This document shows, in pieces, positions 16,107 through 25,551 of a DNA stretch of 64,000 nucleotides. Source of the stretch: Microbacterium commune (GTDB lineage Bacteria > Actinomycetota > Actinomycetes > Actinomycetales > Microbacteriaceae); contig NZ_JACSPX010000001.1 in NCBI RefSeq assembly GCF_014836945.1, positions 1,075,500 through 1,139,499 of the forward strand, in the 5' to 3' direction. Under the pieces are notes generated by a model that was not told where the DNA came from, made no database searches, and worked only from the letters and a program-made list of their open reading frames with translations. Position numbers and translations under genes: made by a program. Position 1 is the first letter of the stretch. Every line of letters starts with the position of its first letter.

Positions 16107-18248
16107 GTGGAGAAGGAACTCAAGACGCCGGAACGGGCGCGAGCCGCACTAGAGATCCTCGCCGAAAAGGCGCCAGGCGGAGACTACCTCTCTGTATCGG
16201 ACATCTGGGAAGAAGCTCGCGCTCGTGTGCCGCTGTCCCCCTTCGAAACCGAGCTGAACACTAAGAACAAGCCTCGCGGAGAAACGAACTGGCGCTTTGC
16301 GAGTTCGGAGTTCGTCGAATCCGGCTGGCTGCAGAAGAACCCATCACTGGCGGGCGAATGGTCGATCACGCCGAAGGGGCTCGCGGCCCTCGGCGAATAC
16401 GCGGGCGGAGAGCTCTATCGGGAAGCACAGCGCATCGCCGCTGGTTCCCGAGACCGACGACGCAACGAGATCGAACGAGCCCTCCCGGAGCGGTGGGTGA
16501 GCGACGATAACGATCAGCGTCGGCTCCTCGCGGCTGCGGAGCTGATCGTGGATGAAGGCTTGCGCAAAGGTCTCTCTGCGTTCGCACCGGGTCGCGAGCT
16601 GTGGACCCCTCAGAACATCGCTGCACTGCACGCGCGCTGGGCGGATGCACGGAAAGAAGAGGGCAAGGGGTTCACCGCTAACCTTGAGACGCAGTTTGCG
16701 GAAGCCTCCGATGACCTGAAGCTGCTCATGGCAGAGGTCCTCGCTTTCCAGCTGCTGCCGATCGCCAGAGTGATGGGCCATGCAAAGAAGCGCGAGCGCA
16801 TTGAATCAGTGCTGCAGCTCATGCAGCACCCTGTCGAAATCCCGCGTGTGTTCGATACCGCCTTCGCCGGTGGCGCCTTCAACCCTGGGATAGGGATGCA
16901 GTCGCACATCAACCACGCGATCACCGTCATCCTCGACGTGCTACTGGCGTGGTCCCGACTGAGCGAGGACGATCAACAGCTTGCCCTGGAGGACCCGCGC
17001 CGGTGGCGCGAGCTTGTTTTCGTGAAGGATCGCGGCTTCCCCACGCAGCGCTATGCGCTGCTGTACCTCGTGCACCCCGGCTTCTTTGGCCCTATCGTCT
17101 CGCCCGAGCATCGTGAGCTGGTCCGGAAAGCCTTCATTGGAGAGATCGGCGGACAGTTCTCTGATGACGCCGACGCCGACCTGCAGGCAATCGTGATCGC
17201 CCTGCAGGTCAAAGAGGGAAAGCCGATCGACCTATACGATCCGGCCTTCGAGGCGCGTTGGAAGCAGACGCCCGCTCCGACCGTCGACCCACAGGCACCT
17301 GATTCTCTTCTCGACGACAGCGAGGCGGGACTGATCGAACCTCGAGGCTTCGCAGTCGGTGACGTGGACGTCGTGGATCTCGCAGCGGCCACGCACCTCG
17401 ACAAGGCATGGCTGACCAAGCTTGCCTCGGCGCTTCATCGTCGTGGCCAGGTCATTCTGTATGGACCTCCGGGCACGGGAAAGACGTACCTGGCGCGCGC
17501 GCTCGCTGAACGGCTTGCGAAGCCGGGCAGCGTGATCAAGCGCATTCAATTCCATCCGTCCTACACGTACGAGGACTTCTTCGCGGGCTATCGCCCGGTG
17601 ACCGATGCCGGTGGTCAACTCTCGTTCTCACTTACGCGCGGTCCGCTGCGCGAGATCGCTGATGAGGCGCGGAAGAATCCTGACGTTCCACATGTGCTGA
17701 TGATCGATGAGATCAATCGTGCAAACTTGAGCAAGGTATTCGGCGAGCTGTACTACCTCTTGGAGTACCGCGATGACGCGATCGATGTGATGTATGCCGG
17801 ATCCGGGGACGACGGTGGCAAGTCGTTCAGTCTTCCTGCCAACGTCCTGCTCATCGGCACGATGAACACCGCAGATCGTTCGATCGCTCTACTCGACTCC
17901 GCGATGCGTCGACGGTTCTCGTTCTTCGAGCTGCATCCCGATGTCGCTCCGGTCGCCGGCATCCTCGGCAGATGGGCGTTGCAGCACCCGCAGTCCCTGC
18001 CCATCGCAGAGTTGTTCGATGCGCTGAACGCAAGCATTCGCGACCGTGAAGACCGCATCGGCCCGAGTCACCTGCTGCGCCGCGAGGACCTCACCATGGA
18101 AGACCTGCATGCAGTGTGGGAGGAGAGCATCCTGCCGCTGCTCGAGGAGAGACACATGGGCACAGGTGTGAACGTGCACGTGAAGTATGGTCTGACGGCT
18201 TTGCTCGGATCCGTCGCGTCGGCGTCGGACACGTCCCACCTGCCGTGA
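16107..18248 (+). CDS. mcrB: McrB-type AAA+ GTPase subunit of type IV restriction
   Basis: The 713-residue protein has an N-terminal winged-helix-like region (residues ~10-95: RAALEILAEKAPGGDYLSVS, then NWRFASSEFVESGWL). A helical middle follows, then a C-terminal McrB AAA+ motor: Walker A GPPGTGKT 453-460, Walker B with MIDEINRAN 532-540, and the McrB signature NTADRS at 587-592. McrB binds DNA and hydrolyses GTP to drive translocation for McrC. The N-terminus is not the classical 5-methylcytosine reader, so the recognised mark may differ. The start is a GTG, with AAGGAG 7 bases upstream and TAGACT further up. Its stop overlaps the McrC start (GTGA). Confidence 0.88.
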   Translation: MEKELKTPERARAALEILAEKAPGGDYLSVSDIWEEARARVPLSPFETELNTKNKPRGETNWRFASSEFVESGWLQKNPSLAGEWSITPKGLAALGEYAGGELYREAQRIAAGSRDRRRNEIERALPERWVSDDNDQRRLLAAAELIVDEGLRKGLSAFAPGRELWTPQNIAALHARWADARKEEGKGFTANLETQFAEASDDLKLLMAEVLAFQLLPIARVMGHAKKRERIESVLQLMQHPVEIPRVFDTAFAGGAFNPGIGMQSHINHAITVILDVLLAWSRLSEDDQQLALEDPRRWRELVFVKDRGFPTQRYALLYLVHPGFFGPIVSPEHRELVRKAFIGEIGGQFSDDADADLQAIVIALQVKEGKPIDLYDPAFEARWKQTPAPTVDPQAPDSLLDDSEAGLIEPRGFAVGDVDVVDLAAATHLDKAWLTKLASALHRRGQVILYGPPGTGKTYLARALAERLAKPGSVIKRIQFHPSYTYEDFFAGYRPVTDAGGQLSFSLTRGPLREIADEARKNPDVPHVLMIDEINRANLSKVFGELYYLLEYRDDAIDVMYAGSGDDGGKSFSLPANVLLIGTMNTADRSIALLDSAMRRRFSFFELHPDVAPVAGILGRWALQHPQSLPIAELFDALNASIRDREDRIGPSHLLRREDLTMEDLHAVWEESILPLLEERHMGTGVNVHVKYGLTALLGSVASASDTSHLP

Positions 18249-19477
18249 ACGACTCCGCTGTCGCCTACCGAACAGTGACGATCGCCGAGAAGGGCGAGTC
18301 GATCGTCGCGCTCAGCGCCTCACAGGCTGTGCGACTGCAGGAGATGAGGTTCTGCCGGGTCCTGCAGACATCGGACGAGGGGGTCTGGCGCGTCACCGAT
18401 GTCAGTCGTGTCGGCGTAGTGGGGCTCGACGGTCTGCGGCTCATCATTCAGCCCAAGACGCCGTTGCGGAGCCTGATCTTCATGGCGTCGTACGGGGGAA
18501 GTCAGATCGCGGTCGACGACCACGCATTCTCGTTCGAAGCCGACAGCGACCTACCGACGGCACTGGCCGCGTCGCTGCTCCACGCAATCGGCTCAGCGAC
18601 CCGCCGGGGGCTTCTCAAGGGCTACGTCGCCTCCGACGAGACGAGCACGGTGGTCCGCGGCCGATGGGATGTTGCGCGACAACTCAAGGTCCGTCCCGGC
18701 ATCCCGTCGCCTGTCGAGTTGACCCTCGATGACTACACGGAGGATGTGGCCGAGAACCGTATTCTGAGGGCTGCCCTCAGCGCCCTGTCACGTCAGGAGC
18801 GGCTCCCCGAACGATGGCTGAAGGAGCTCAGTGTGGCGCTCGTCATGTTCGGGGACGTCTCAGATCTGCGGGTGAATGGTCCGCTCACGATGCCGCCTCT
18901 ATCGCGCTTGAACGCCCACTATCAGCCCGCCCTCCGATTGGCACGCTGGGTTATCGAAGCGACTTCGTGGGCGCGCCAGGCGGGCACGACCGCTGGGTCG
19001 GCCTTTCTCATGAACATGGCCCATGTCTTCGAGAATTTCGTCGGCACGGTGCTGCGGGAATCCCTCGCCTCTGATGGGTTCGATGTCGAGTTGCAGGCCT
19101 CGGGCTGGAACTTGGATGTCGACGGTCGGGTGCGGATGCGTCCGGACATCGTCATCTCTCGCCGTGGACAGGTCATCACGGTCGCCGACACGAAGTACAA
19201 GGTGTGGGGGGCCGGCAGCGGTTCGCCGCCGAACGCCGATGTCTACCAGGCGCTTGCATACGCGGTGACGGCTGGCGTTCCCGAAGCACATCTGCTGTAC
19301 GTCTCGGGTGACGTCGAACCGCAGCGCTACCTCATCGTCGCGACAGGAACGACCGTGGTCGCTCATGCGATCTCTCTCGATGGGACACCCGAGGAGCTCA
19401 TCGAACGCGTGCAGGAGATGGGCGCCGCGTTGTCGGGCAATCGGAAGGAACAAGCAGCGGGGCAATCTCCTCGGTGA
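18245..19477 (+). CDS. mcrC: McrC-type nuclease subunit of type IV restriction
   Basis: The 410-residue partner begins at a GTG that overlaps the McrB stop by 4 bases. The C-terminal half has a PD-(D/E)xK core: RPDIVISRRGQVITVADTKY places Asp301, then Asp315-Thr-Lys317, the metal and catalytic residues. The N-terminal part (LIIQPKTPLRSLIFMASYGG) and VRGRWDVARQL follow the McrC/McrBC 5-methylcytosine restriction component family. It forms the cleavage subunit that acts when McrB translocates. Immediately downstream is a helicase remnant in the same direction. Confidence 0.88.
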   Translation: MNDSAVAYRTVTIAEKGESIVALSASQAVRLQEMRFCRVLQTSDEGVWRVTDVSRVGVVGLDGLRLIIQPKTPLRSLIFMASYGGSQIAVDDHAFSFEADSDLPTALAASLLHAIGSATRRGLLKGYVASDETSTVVRGRWDVARQLKVRPGIPSPVELTLDDYTEDVAENRILRAALSALSRQERLPERWLKELSVALVMFGDVSDLRVNGPLTMPPLSRLNAHYQPALRLARWVIEATSWARQAGTTAGSAFLMNMAHVFENFVGTVLRESLASDGFDVELQASGWNLDVDGRVRMRPDIVISRRGQVITVADTKYKVWGAGSGSPPNADVYQALAYAVTAGVPEAHLLYVSGDVEPQRYLIVATGTTVVAHAISLDGTPEELIERVQEMGAALSGNRKEQAAGQSPR

Positions 19478-20231
19478 CGAAGCAGGTGCTCTTCTGGCGT
19501 GGGCGGCCGCTCCGACGGCGATCGGATCGGAGAAGCTGTTGGAGGTCGCGCAACAAGCGGCGGATGCGATGTCGCTTCGGCCGGCGCGCTACGTCGCGCG
19601 CGACAACTCGCCCGAGCGCCGTGAGATCTCGCTGAACGCCCGGTTCGCAGTGCGGTACGGCGGCCGGCAGGAGACCTCGAACGAGCAGGTGGGCATTCGT
19701 CAGGGTAAAGTCCGGGCAGCGTTCAACAGCCCGTTCGCTCCGTTCGTGCTCGCGTCGACGAGTGTCGGGCAGGAGGGGATCGACTTCCACTGGTGGAGCC
19801 ACTCGGTCGTGCATTGGAACCTCCCGTCGAACCCGGTCGACTTCGAGCAGCGCGAGGGACGAGTGAACCGGTTCGCCGGTCACGCCGTGCGGAAGAACGT
19901 CGCCGAGACGCACTGGCACGACGTGCTGCAGTCGACGGATGTGCGCGCCTGGCGCGCGGCATTCGCCGCCGCCGAGGCAACGGCGACCGACCTGGGCGAG
20001 TTCGCCCCGTGGTGGATGTACCCCGGGTCGGCGAGGATCCATCGGGTGGTGAGCTGGTACCCGCTCAGCCGCGATAGCGAGCGCTACGAGCGGCTGCGGT
20101 CGGCCCTCGCTCTGTACCGGCTGACGCTCGGCCAGCCGCGGCAAGAGGATTTGGTCGACATGCTCGCGCGGCGCGGGGCGGATGCTGATGAGCTGCCGAC
20201 CATCGATCTGCGGCCTCCGGGGCAGCGGTAA
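19478..20231 (+). pseudogene. C-terminal remnant of an SF2 helicase
   Basis: This frame is open from inside mcrC and lacks its own start. Its sequence has helicase motifs V and VI, FVLASTSVGQEGIDFHWW, HWNLPSNPVDFEQREGRVNR and FAGHAVRKN, then a tail (EFAPWWMYPG, WYPLSRDSERYERLRSALAL). Only the last ~250 residues of a normally ~1000-residue SF2 protein remain; motifs I-III are absent. The left boundary is approximate. It looks like the scar of a deleted defence gene fused behind mcrC. The exact system (DISARM-like or other) cannot be named from this part. Confidence 0.65.
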
Positions 20232-20283
20232 GCGCGACGTCGAACAGCCCGCCGGAGCGACGGTTTTCGCGCGGGCGCTGGGG

Positions 20284-21192
20284 CTAGCTGTTCTCGTAGC
20301 TCGCCTGCAGCAAGCTCTCCGCGCGGTCCAGGTGACGTTGGTTCGAGATGCGCAATTCCAGGTCGCCAGTGCCAAAGTGCCCGATGTTTCGGACGTCGCG
20401 GGAGAAACCCTCTTCAAGCTCGATCTCGTCCGGATTGACCTTCAGGTACACGAGAAGGTTGCGTGACTGTGGGTGCACTTCAACGCACGCAAAGTTCTTC
20501 AGCCGCCGATAAGCGAAGTACTGTTTCGTCGCCTTCTTCGATACGTCATCGCCGAGCGCGACGAGGAAGGCGTCCAACCGCTCATACAGCGCGGTGAGCT
20601 CCGGGGAGGACTGACCCAGCAGTTCCGTGACGGTCCGCCCATGTCCTCTGGATACGTCAGGCGCATCGTTGGCGGACTGCGGCTCGACGCGAGACGCGTG
20701 GACGAGCTCGAGCGCGAAGAGCTCGCCTCCGAAGTCGCGATAGGTGACGAGATCGATCGATCGGTTGATCTGTTCGACCGCGTGTTCGTCGTAGCGGGTG
20801 TAGCCACTCGCCACGCACACGAGACGGGGTGCGCGCCAGTCGATTGCGTCGGCGACGTCCTGTCCTAGCTCCTTCATGACGAGCAGGGTGAACTCGGCCT
20901 GGTGATCGACGAGCCAGTTCAGGTAGAAGAGACCCTGGTTGATGACGTTCTCGTTGGTGGCCCGCTTGTACTCGAAGATCACCGGGGAGTTGTTCTCGTC
21001 GATGCCCAGGGAGTCGATTCGGCCGCCATGCCGGCTGCCGGTGGAGAACTCGCTTGCGAGGAACCGCGTCGCGAACATCTCCTCCATGTTCCGCTCGATG
21101 AGCTGCTGCAACGACCGTTCAAGCGCGACGGTCGTGCTGTGAAGTTCGGTCGCAATACCATCGGCGACGCGGAAGAGCTTGAGGTCAGCCAC
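20284..21192 (-). CDS. PD-(D/E)xK nuclease-like protein with DUF5655-like C-terminus, coupled to hsdR
   Basis: In the 302-residue protein, residues 55-95 (HGGRIDSLGIDENNSPVIFE, then YKRATNENVINQGLFYLNWL) place Asp60 and Glu74-Tyr-Lys76 as in a PD-(D/E)xK/NucS-like nuclease. The C-terminal ~110 residues (LYERLDAFLVALGDDVSKKA, FAYRRLKNFACVEVHPQSRN, LLVYLKVNPDEIELEEGFSR) match DUF5655. It starts at a GTG 8 bases inside the end of hsdR, so it is the fourth gene of the type I restriction operon. It is not a standard type I subunit; a helper nuclease or extra effector is inferred from position. Confidence 0.78.
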   Translation of the reverse strand: MADLKLFRVADGIATELHSTTVALERSLQQLIERNMEEMFATRFLASEFSTGSRHGGRIDSLGIDENNSPVIFEYKRATNENVINQGLFYLNWLVDHQAEFTLLVMKELGQDVADAIDWRAPRLVCVASGYTRYDEHAVEQINRSIDLVTYRDFGGELFALELVHASRVEPQSANDAPDVSRGHGRTVTELLGQSSPELTALYERLDAFLVALGDDVSKKATKQYFAYRRLKNFACVEVHPQSRNLLVYLKVNPDEIELEEGFSRDVRNIGHFGTGDLELRISNQRHLDRAESLLQASYENS

Positions 21193-24100
21193 GTGCAGCC
21201 CCCTGATCCTTGAAGTACTCGTACAGCATGGCCGGCAACGCTTTTCCTAAGTCCGCATACAGCCCGCTGTCGTTGAACAGGTCGTCGATGAACGCGGGAG
21301 TCTCGTCCCGCACTCCGAGGAGAGCCTTCGTGAACGCTTTCGGCAGCGCCGGTGATTCGGCGAATTGCTGCGGGCTGTTCACCGCCGCCTGATTCGCAAG
21401 CTCATCGTCCAACGCGAGTTTGCCAACCACGTGATTCAGATGGAGGTCGATGACGCCGACGCCGTACTTGTCGCCGAGGCGCTCGTTGAGCTTGTAGATG
21501 ATCTCCTCGAGCGCGGAGCGGTGCTTCTCGTGGATCGCGCCCGACCCGATCGCGGTAATCGGATCGAGGCCCGGCCCCTGCTCGAGATTGAGCTTCACCG
21601 ACTCGCCCGGGTTGATCTTGTAGCCGACGAGCTGCACCTGCGAGATGTCGACTGGCTCGACATAGGTCTCGGTCGAGAGCTGGGGGAGTATGCGGCGGAA
21701 GAAGTAGTGCCGGCGGGGCAGGTCGGTGTCTTCGAGGTTGCGGGCCTGGGAGATGAAGTCGTAGAACTTCACGAAGTTGCCCACGTCTGCCTTGAAGAGC
21801 CGCAGCTCGTCCTGCTCGGCCTTGTCGTCCTCCAGCACTGCGGCGACCCACCGCTTCTGGAACCGGTCCACCGCGGGCGCGGTCGCTGCCGACACCTTCG
21901 AGTTCGCGTTGACGCCACCGACCAGGGCGGCGTCGAATGCCTGCTCGACCTCGGACATCTCGTAGATCCCGGCCGAGTCGAGCTTCACCACGAGGTCGTA
22001 GATCAGGTTCGGGTCGGTCGTCGCGGTGAGCGTCGCCTTCCGGTAGTACGGCAGGAACGCGTCCAGCACCTCTTGCGGGTCGTTGACGAAGTCGAGGACG
22101 AACGTCTTGTCCTTGCCTGGGTAGGTGCGGTTCAGCCGGGACAGGGTCTGCACGGCCTGGACACCGCCGAGCTTCTTGTCGACGTACATCGCGACCAGAC
22201 GGGGCTGGTCGAACCCGGTCTGGAACTTCTCCGCCACGATCATCACGTTGTACGTGGCGGGCTTGAACGCCTCCGCGAGATCCGACGGCACCCCCGGGTT
22301 CTGGGTCCGCTCCGTTAACCCCTCACCGACATCGTTCGGGTCATCGACAGTTCCCGAGAACGCGACCAGCGACCGCACCCCCAACACCCCAGCATCCGAG
22401 ATGTACTTATCGAGGTACTTCTTCCACCGCACCGCCTCGACACGCGACCCGGTAACGACCATCGCCTTCGCCTTGCCGTCCAGCAGCGGCTGAACGAAGG
22501 TGCGGAAGTGGTCGACGACGATCTTCGCCTTCTGGCTGATGTTCGTCGGATGCAGCCGCACGTACTGCACCAGCGCCTTCACCGCAGTCGACTCATCGAC
22601 CTCCCCGGCGCCGTCGTAGTCGGAATCGGGATGCTGCAGCTTCCACGCCACCTTGTACGGCGTGTAGTTCTGCAACACGTCGAGGATGAAGCCCTCTTCG
22701 ATCGCCTGCTGCATCGAATACAGATCGAACGGCTCCGGCGTCGCATCCGGGCCCGCACCCTCCGGCACCCGCCCGAATAACTCGAGGGTCTTCGCCTTCG
22801 GAGTCGCGGTGAACGCGAAGTAGGAGATGTTGGGGGCGGATGCGGTGACCTCCATCGCCCACTGCAGGTACGCCTCCGAATCGATCGGGGCACCCTCGGC
22901 GACCGCGGCCTGCTCGTCCGGGGACAGCACCTTCGTCAACGCGCCCGCGGTCGACCCGGTCTGCGACGAGTGCGCCTCGTCAGCGATCACCGCGAAACGG
23001 CGCCCCTGCAACTCCGGCAGCGTCTGGATCGCGGTGATCAGCGCCTCGAACGACTGGATCGTCACGATCACGATGTTCTTGCCACCGGTCAGTGCCGCGG
23101 CGAGCTGCTTCGACTTCGACTCGCCCACATCCTTCGTGATCGACTGCACCACACCGGCCTGCTTCTCGAACTGCGAGATCGCATCCTGCAGCTGCTTGTC
23201 CAGCACCGTCCGGTCGGTGACCACCACGACCGTGTCGAACACCCGCACGCTCTGGTCATCGTGAAGTTGGGAAAGGCGGTGCGCGAGCCACGAGATCGAG
23301 TTCGTCTTCCCCGACCCCGCCGAATGCTGCACCAAGTACCGGTTCCCCGGCCCCTCCACCCGCGCCGCGTCGACCAGGCGGGTCACGGCCCGCCACTGGT
23401 GGTACCGCGGGAACAGCACCTTCTCCGTCTTTGTCTTCTTGCCCGTGTCGGGGTCGACATCGACCTCGACCTGCAGGTGCACGAACGACCCCAGCAACTG
23501 CAGCCAGGTGTCGCGCTGCAGGATCTCCTCCCAGAAGTACGCGGATGCCGACCCGTCCGGGTTCACCGGGTTCCCCGCACCCTCGTCCGCGCCCTTGTTG
23601 AACGGCAGGAACCGCGTCTTCGGCCCGGCGAGCTTCGTGGTCATCTGCACCTCGGAGTTCGACAACACGAAATGCACCAGCGACCGCTTCGCGAACCCGA
23701 ACAGAGGCTCGCCCGCCGGAGACCGGTCGAACCGGTACTGGTTCACCGCGTTCCCGATCGACTGCGTGAAGTCCGTCTTCAACTCCGCTGTCGCGACCGG
23801 GATGCCGTTCACGAACAGCACCAGATCCAACGCCTTGTTCGGATGCTTCACCGAGTAATGCACCTGACGCATCACCCGCACCCGCATCTTCCCGTACGCC
23901 TCCAGCGTGTCCGGGTTCTGAGTGGTCGCCGGCCGGAACTGCGCCAACCGGAACTTCACCGCACCCCCATGCAGCGGCACCATCGAGAAACCCTCATGCA
24001 GAAGCCGGATCGTCCCACCGTTCTTCAACGGATCCAGATCCAACGACTTCGCCAGACGACTCAGGATGCCGCGACCCGCCGCATCACGCTGGGCATCCGG

Positions 24101-24298
24101 GTCGCCGGGGCGGACGACCTTCGCGAACTCGGTCGGCTGCGAATCCTCCAACCAGCCGAGCACGTCGTCGGGGAACAGGGCGAGCTCACGGTCGTAGCCT
24201 GCGTCGGTCGGCGAGTACAGCCAGCCGTTCGCGGCGAGATGCTCCGCGATCTCGTTCTCCAGCACCGACTCCAGGTGCGCCCCCGCGATACCACTCAT
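21185..24298 (-). CDS. hsdR: Type I restriction enzyme R subunit
   Basis: The 1037-residue protein has the expected order. The HSDR N-terminal nuclease has Asp158 (ALDLVLFVNG) and Glu172-Leu-Lys174. An SF2 motor follows, with Walker A HSAGSGKTNS at 325-334 and DEAH at 440-443, then the second RecA lobe with FQTGFDQPRLVAMYVDK and SRLNRTYPGKDKTFVLDFVN. A helical C-terminus binds the methylase core. It translocates DNA with ATP and cuts unmodified DNA at a distance. The ATG overlaps the hsdS stop by 4 bases. Every catalytic motif is present, so the enzyme appears intact. Confidence 0.95.
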   Translation of the reverse strand: MSGIAGAHLESVLENEIAEHLAANGWLYSPTDAGYDRELALFPDDVLGWLEDSQPTEFAKVVRPGDPDAQRDAAGRGILSRLAKSLDLDPLKNGGTIRLLHEGFSMVPLHGGAVKFRLAQFRPATTQNPDTLEAYGKMRVRVMRQVHYSVKHPNKALDLVLFVNGIPVATAELKTDFTQSIGNAVNQYRFDRSPAGEPLFGFAKRSLVHFVLSNSEVQMTTKLAGPKTRFLPFNKGADEGAGNPVNPDGSASAYFWEEILQRDTWLQLLGSFVHLQVEVDVDPDTGKKTKTEKVLFPRYHQWRAVTRLVDAARVEGPGNRYLVQHSAGSGKTNSISWLAHRLSQLHDDQSVRVFDTVVVVTDRTVLDKQLQDAISQFEKQAGVVQSITKDVGESKSKQLAAALTGGKNIVIVTIQSFEALITAIQTLPELQGRRFAVIADEAHSSQTGSTAGALTKVLSPDEQAAVAEGAPIDSEAYLQWAMEVTASAPNISYFAFTATPKAKTLELFGRVPEGAGPDATPEPFDLYSMQQAIEEGFILDVLQNYTPYKVAWKLQHPDSDYDGAGEVDESTAVKALVQYVRLHPTNISQKAKIVVDHFRTFVQPLLDGKAKAMVVTGSRVEAVRWKKYLDKYISDAGVLGVRSLVAFSGTVDDPNDVGEGLTERTQNPGVPSDLAEAFKPATYNVMIVAEKFQTGFDQPRLVAMYVDKKLGGVQAVQTLSRLNRTYPGKDKTFVLDFVNDPQEVLDAFLPYYRKATLTATTDPNLIYDLVVKLDSAGIYEMSEVEQAFDAALVGGVNANSKVSAATAPAVDRFQKRWVAAVLEDDKAEQDELRLFKADVGNFVKFYDFISQARNLEDTDLPRRHYFFRRILPQLSTETYVEPVDISQVQLVGYKINPGESVKLNLEQGPGLDPITAIGSGAIHEKHRSALEEIIYKLNERLGDKYGVGVIDLHLNHVVGKLALDDELANQAAVNSPQQFAESPALPKAFTKALLGVRDETPAFIDDLFNDSGLYADLGKALPAMLYEYFKDQGAARG

Positions 24299-25551
24299 GC
24301 GGCCACCCCCACATCGATCTTCCCCGTCACCGCAGCCGAAATCAGCGCGGCACGACGCTCCCGCATCAAGTCCACCCCGCGTCGAGCGGTCGCGATCGCG
24401 CCATCAATCCGCGTGGTTTGCTCCTCGACATGATCAACAATCTGCGCCTGCTCCGCGAGCGGAGGCACGGGAATTCGCAGTGTTGCCAGCTTGTCGTTGT
24501 TCAGGATCGGCAGAGTGTTGCCAACCGCAAGACGTGCGACTGCCTCGCGCGCCGCTACGAAGATCCAGAACAGAAGCTCGTCGTTGAGCGCCCACTTCAC
24601 CTCGGTGATCTGCTGATTGAAGTAGGAGGGGGCAGTCACGCGGCCGGCCTTGCCGAGTGTTGCACCGATCGTGCAGACGAGCGTGGCACCAGCGGCAGCA
24701 GGTCTGCCTTGGCTGGCGCCCCCCTCCGTCAGCCACCTCGAGGCCACGCTTGGCGCGCCAGACACATCGAGATCGTCCGGGCGAATCCATGGCTGGCCGG
24801 GCTCGTCGGCAAACACAGAAGCGCCCGAGGGCGTGGTGCCCGTCCGAATGCGGGCGGACCAGCGAAGCGGTCGCACCTCCCAGTGCGACGGAACCGCTCC
24901 GATCCAGTCCACGCCGCTATCAACGCGCTCGCTCGAGCAGCACAGCCCCCCGGTGATTGCCGCCGTGATGACTGAGTTTCTTCTCTCGGTGAGAAGGGTG
25001 ATGAGTTCCTCGTTCTTGGCGATGAACGCATCGATCTGCGCCGTCTCCCGATCGAGGTACGCCACCACCTGCGTCTGCATCTCCAGAGCGGGGGCCGGCG
25101 CCCAGGTCGCACGGTACTTCGCGGCACTGTAGTTCTCGATGGTCGACTTGACCGCCCCTGATAGAACCTGGTCAAGAAAGTGGGTTGACTCTGTCCAGTA
25201 CGCCATGAACTCTGGGTCTGCCCTGTCCCGCCTGACCCGCCAGCGCGACAGATACCCCGCAAAGCAGGCCGACTCACCCGTGACGTGCAGGTAGCTCTTT
25301 CCGACTGAACCCGCACTCGACATCAGAATGTCACCCTGGTCGACCACTGCTTGCGCAGCAATATCGGGGGGCAACGTCACGCGCTTCGAAGGGTCAAGGC
25401 TCCGAACCGTGTCTATGTCGGTCGTGCGTATGTACCTGGGCCAGCTCGCATCGTTCCTGGGATCGCCGGATTCGCCTAGACCGTTCGTGATCGGAATCTC
25501 CGAGAGGTGCCGAAGTTGTAGAAGTGGATACGCGATATCCGAAGTCGTCAT
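24295..25551 (-). CDS. hsdS: Type I restriction enzyme S (specificity) subunit
   Basis: The 418-residue protein has the two-fold HsdS plan: two variable target-recognition domains (residues ~10-170 and ~215-370), each followed by a conserved helical spacer. The spacers are QTQVVAYLDRETAQIDAFIA...ITLLTERRNSVITAAITGG and QAQIVDHVEEQTTRIDGAIA...LMRERRAALISAAVTGK. It sets the bipartite DNA site for both methylation and cleavage. The ATG at 25551 overlaps the hsdM stop; the frame's upstream extension is shadow sequence over hsdM. The recognised sequence cannot be predicted from this alone. Confidence 0.93.
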   Translation of the reverse strand: MTTSDIAYPLLQLRHLSEIPITNGLGESGDPRNDASWPRYIRTTDIDTVRSLDPSKRVTLPPDIAAQAVVDQGDILMSSAGSVGKSYLHVTGESACFAGYLSRWRVRRDRADPEFMAYWTESTHFLDQVLSGAVKSTIENYSAAKYRATWAPAPALEMQTQVVAYLDRETAQIDAFIAKNEELITLLTERRNSVITAAITGGLCCSSERVDSGVDWIGAVPSHWEVRPLRWSARIRTGTTPSGASVFADEPGQPWIRPDDLDVSGAPSVASRWLTEGGASQGRPAAAGATLVCTIGATLGKAGRVTAPSYFNQQITEVKWALNDELLFWIFVAAREAVARLAVGNTLPILNNDKLATLRIPVPPLAEQAQIVDHVEEQTTRIDGAIATARRGVDLMRERRAALISAAVTGKIDVGVAA

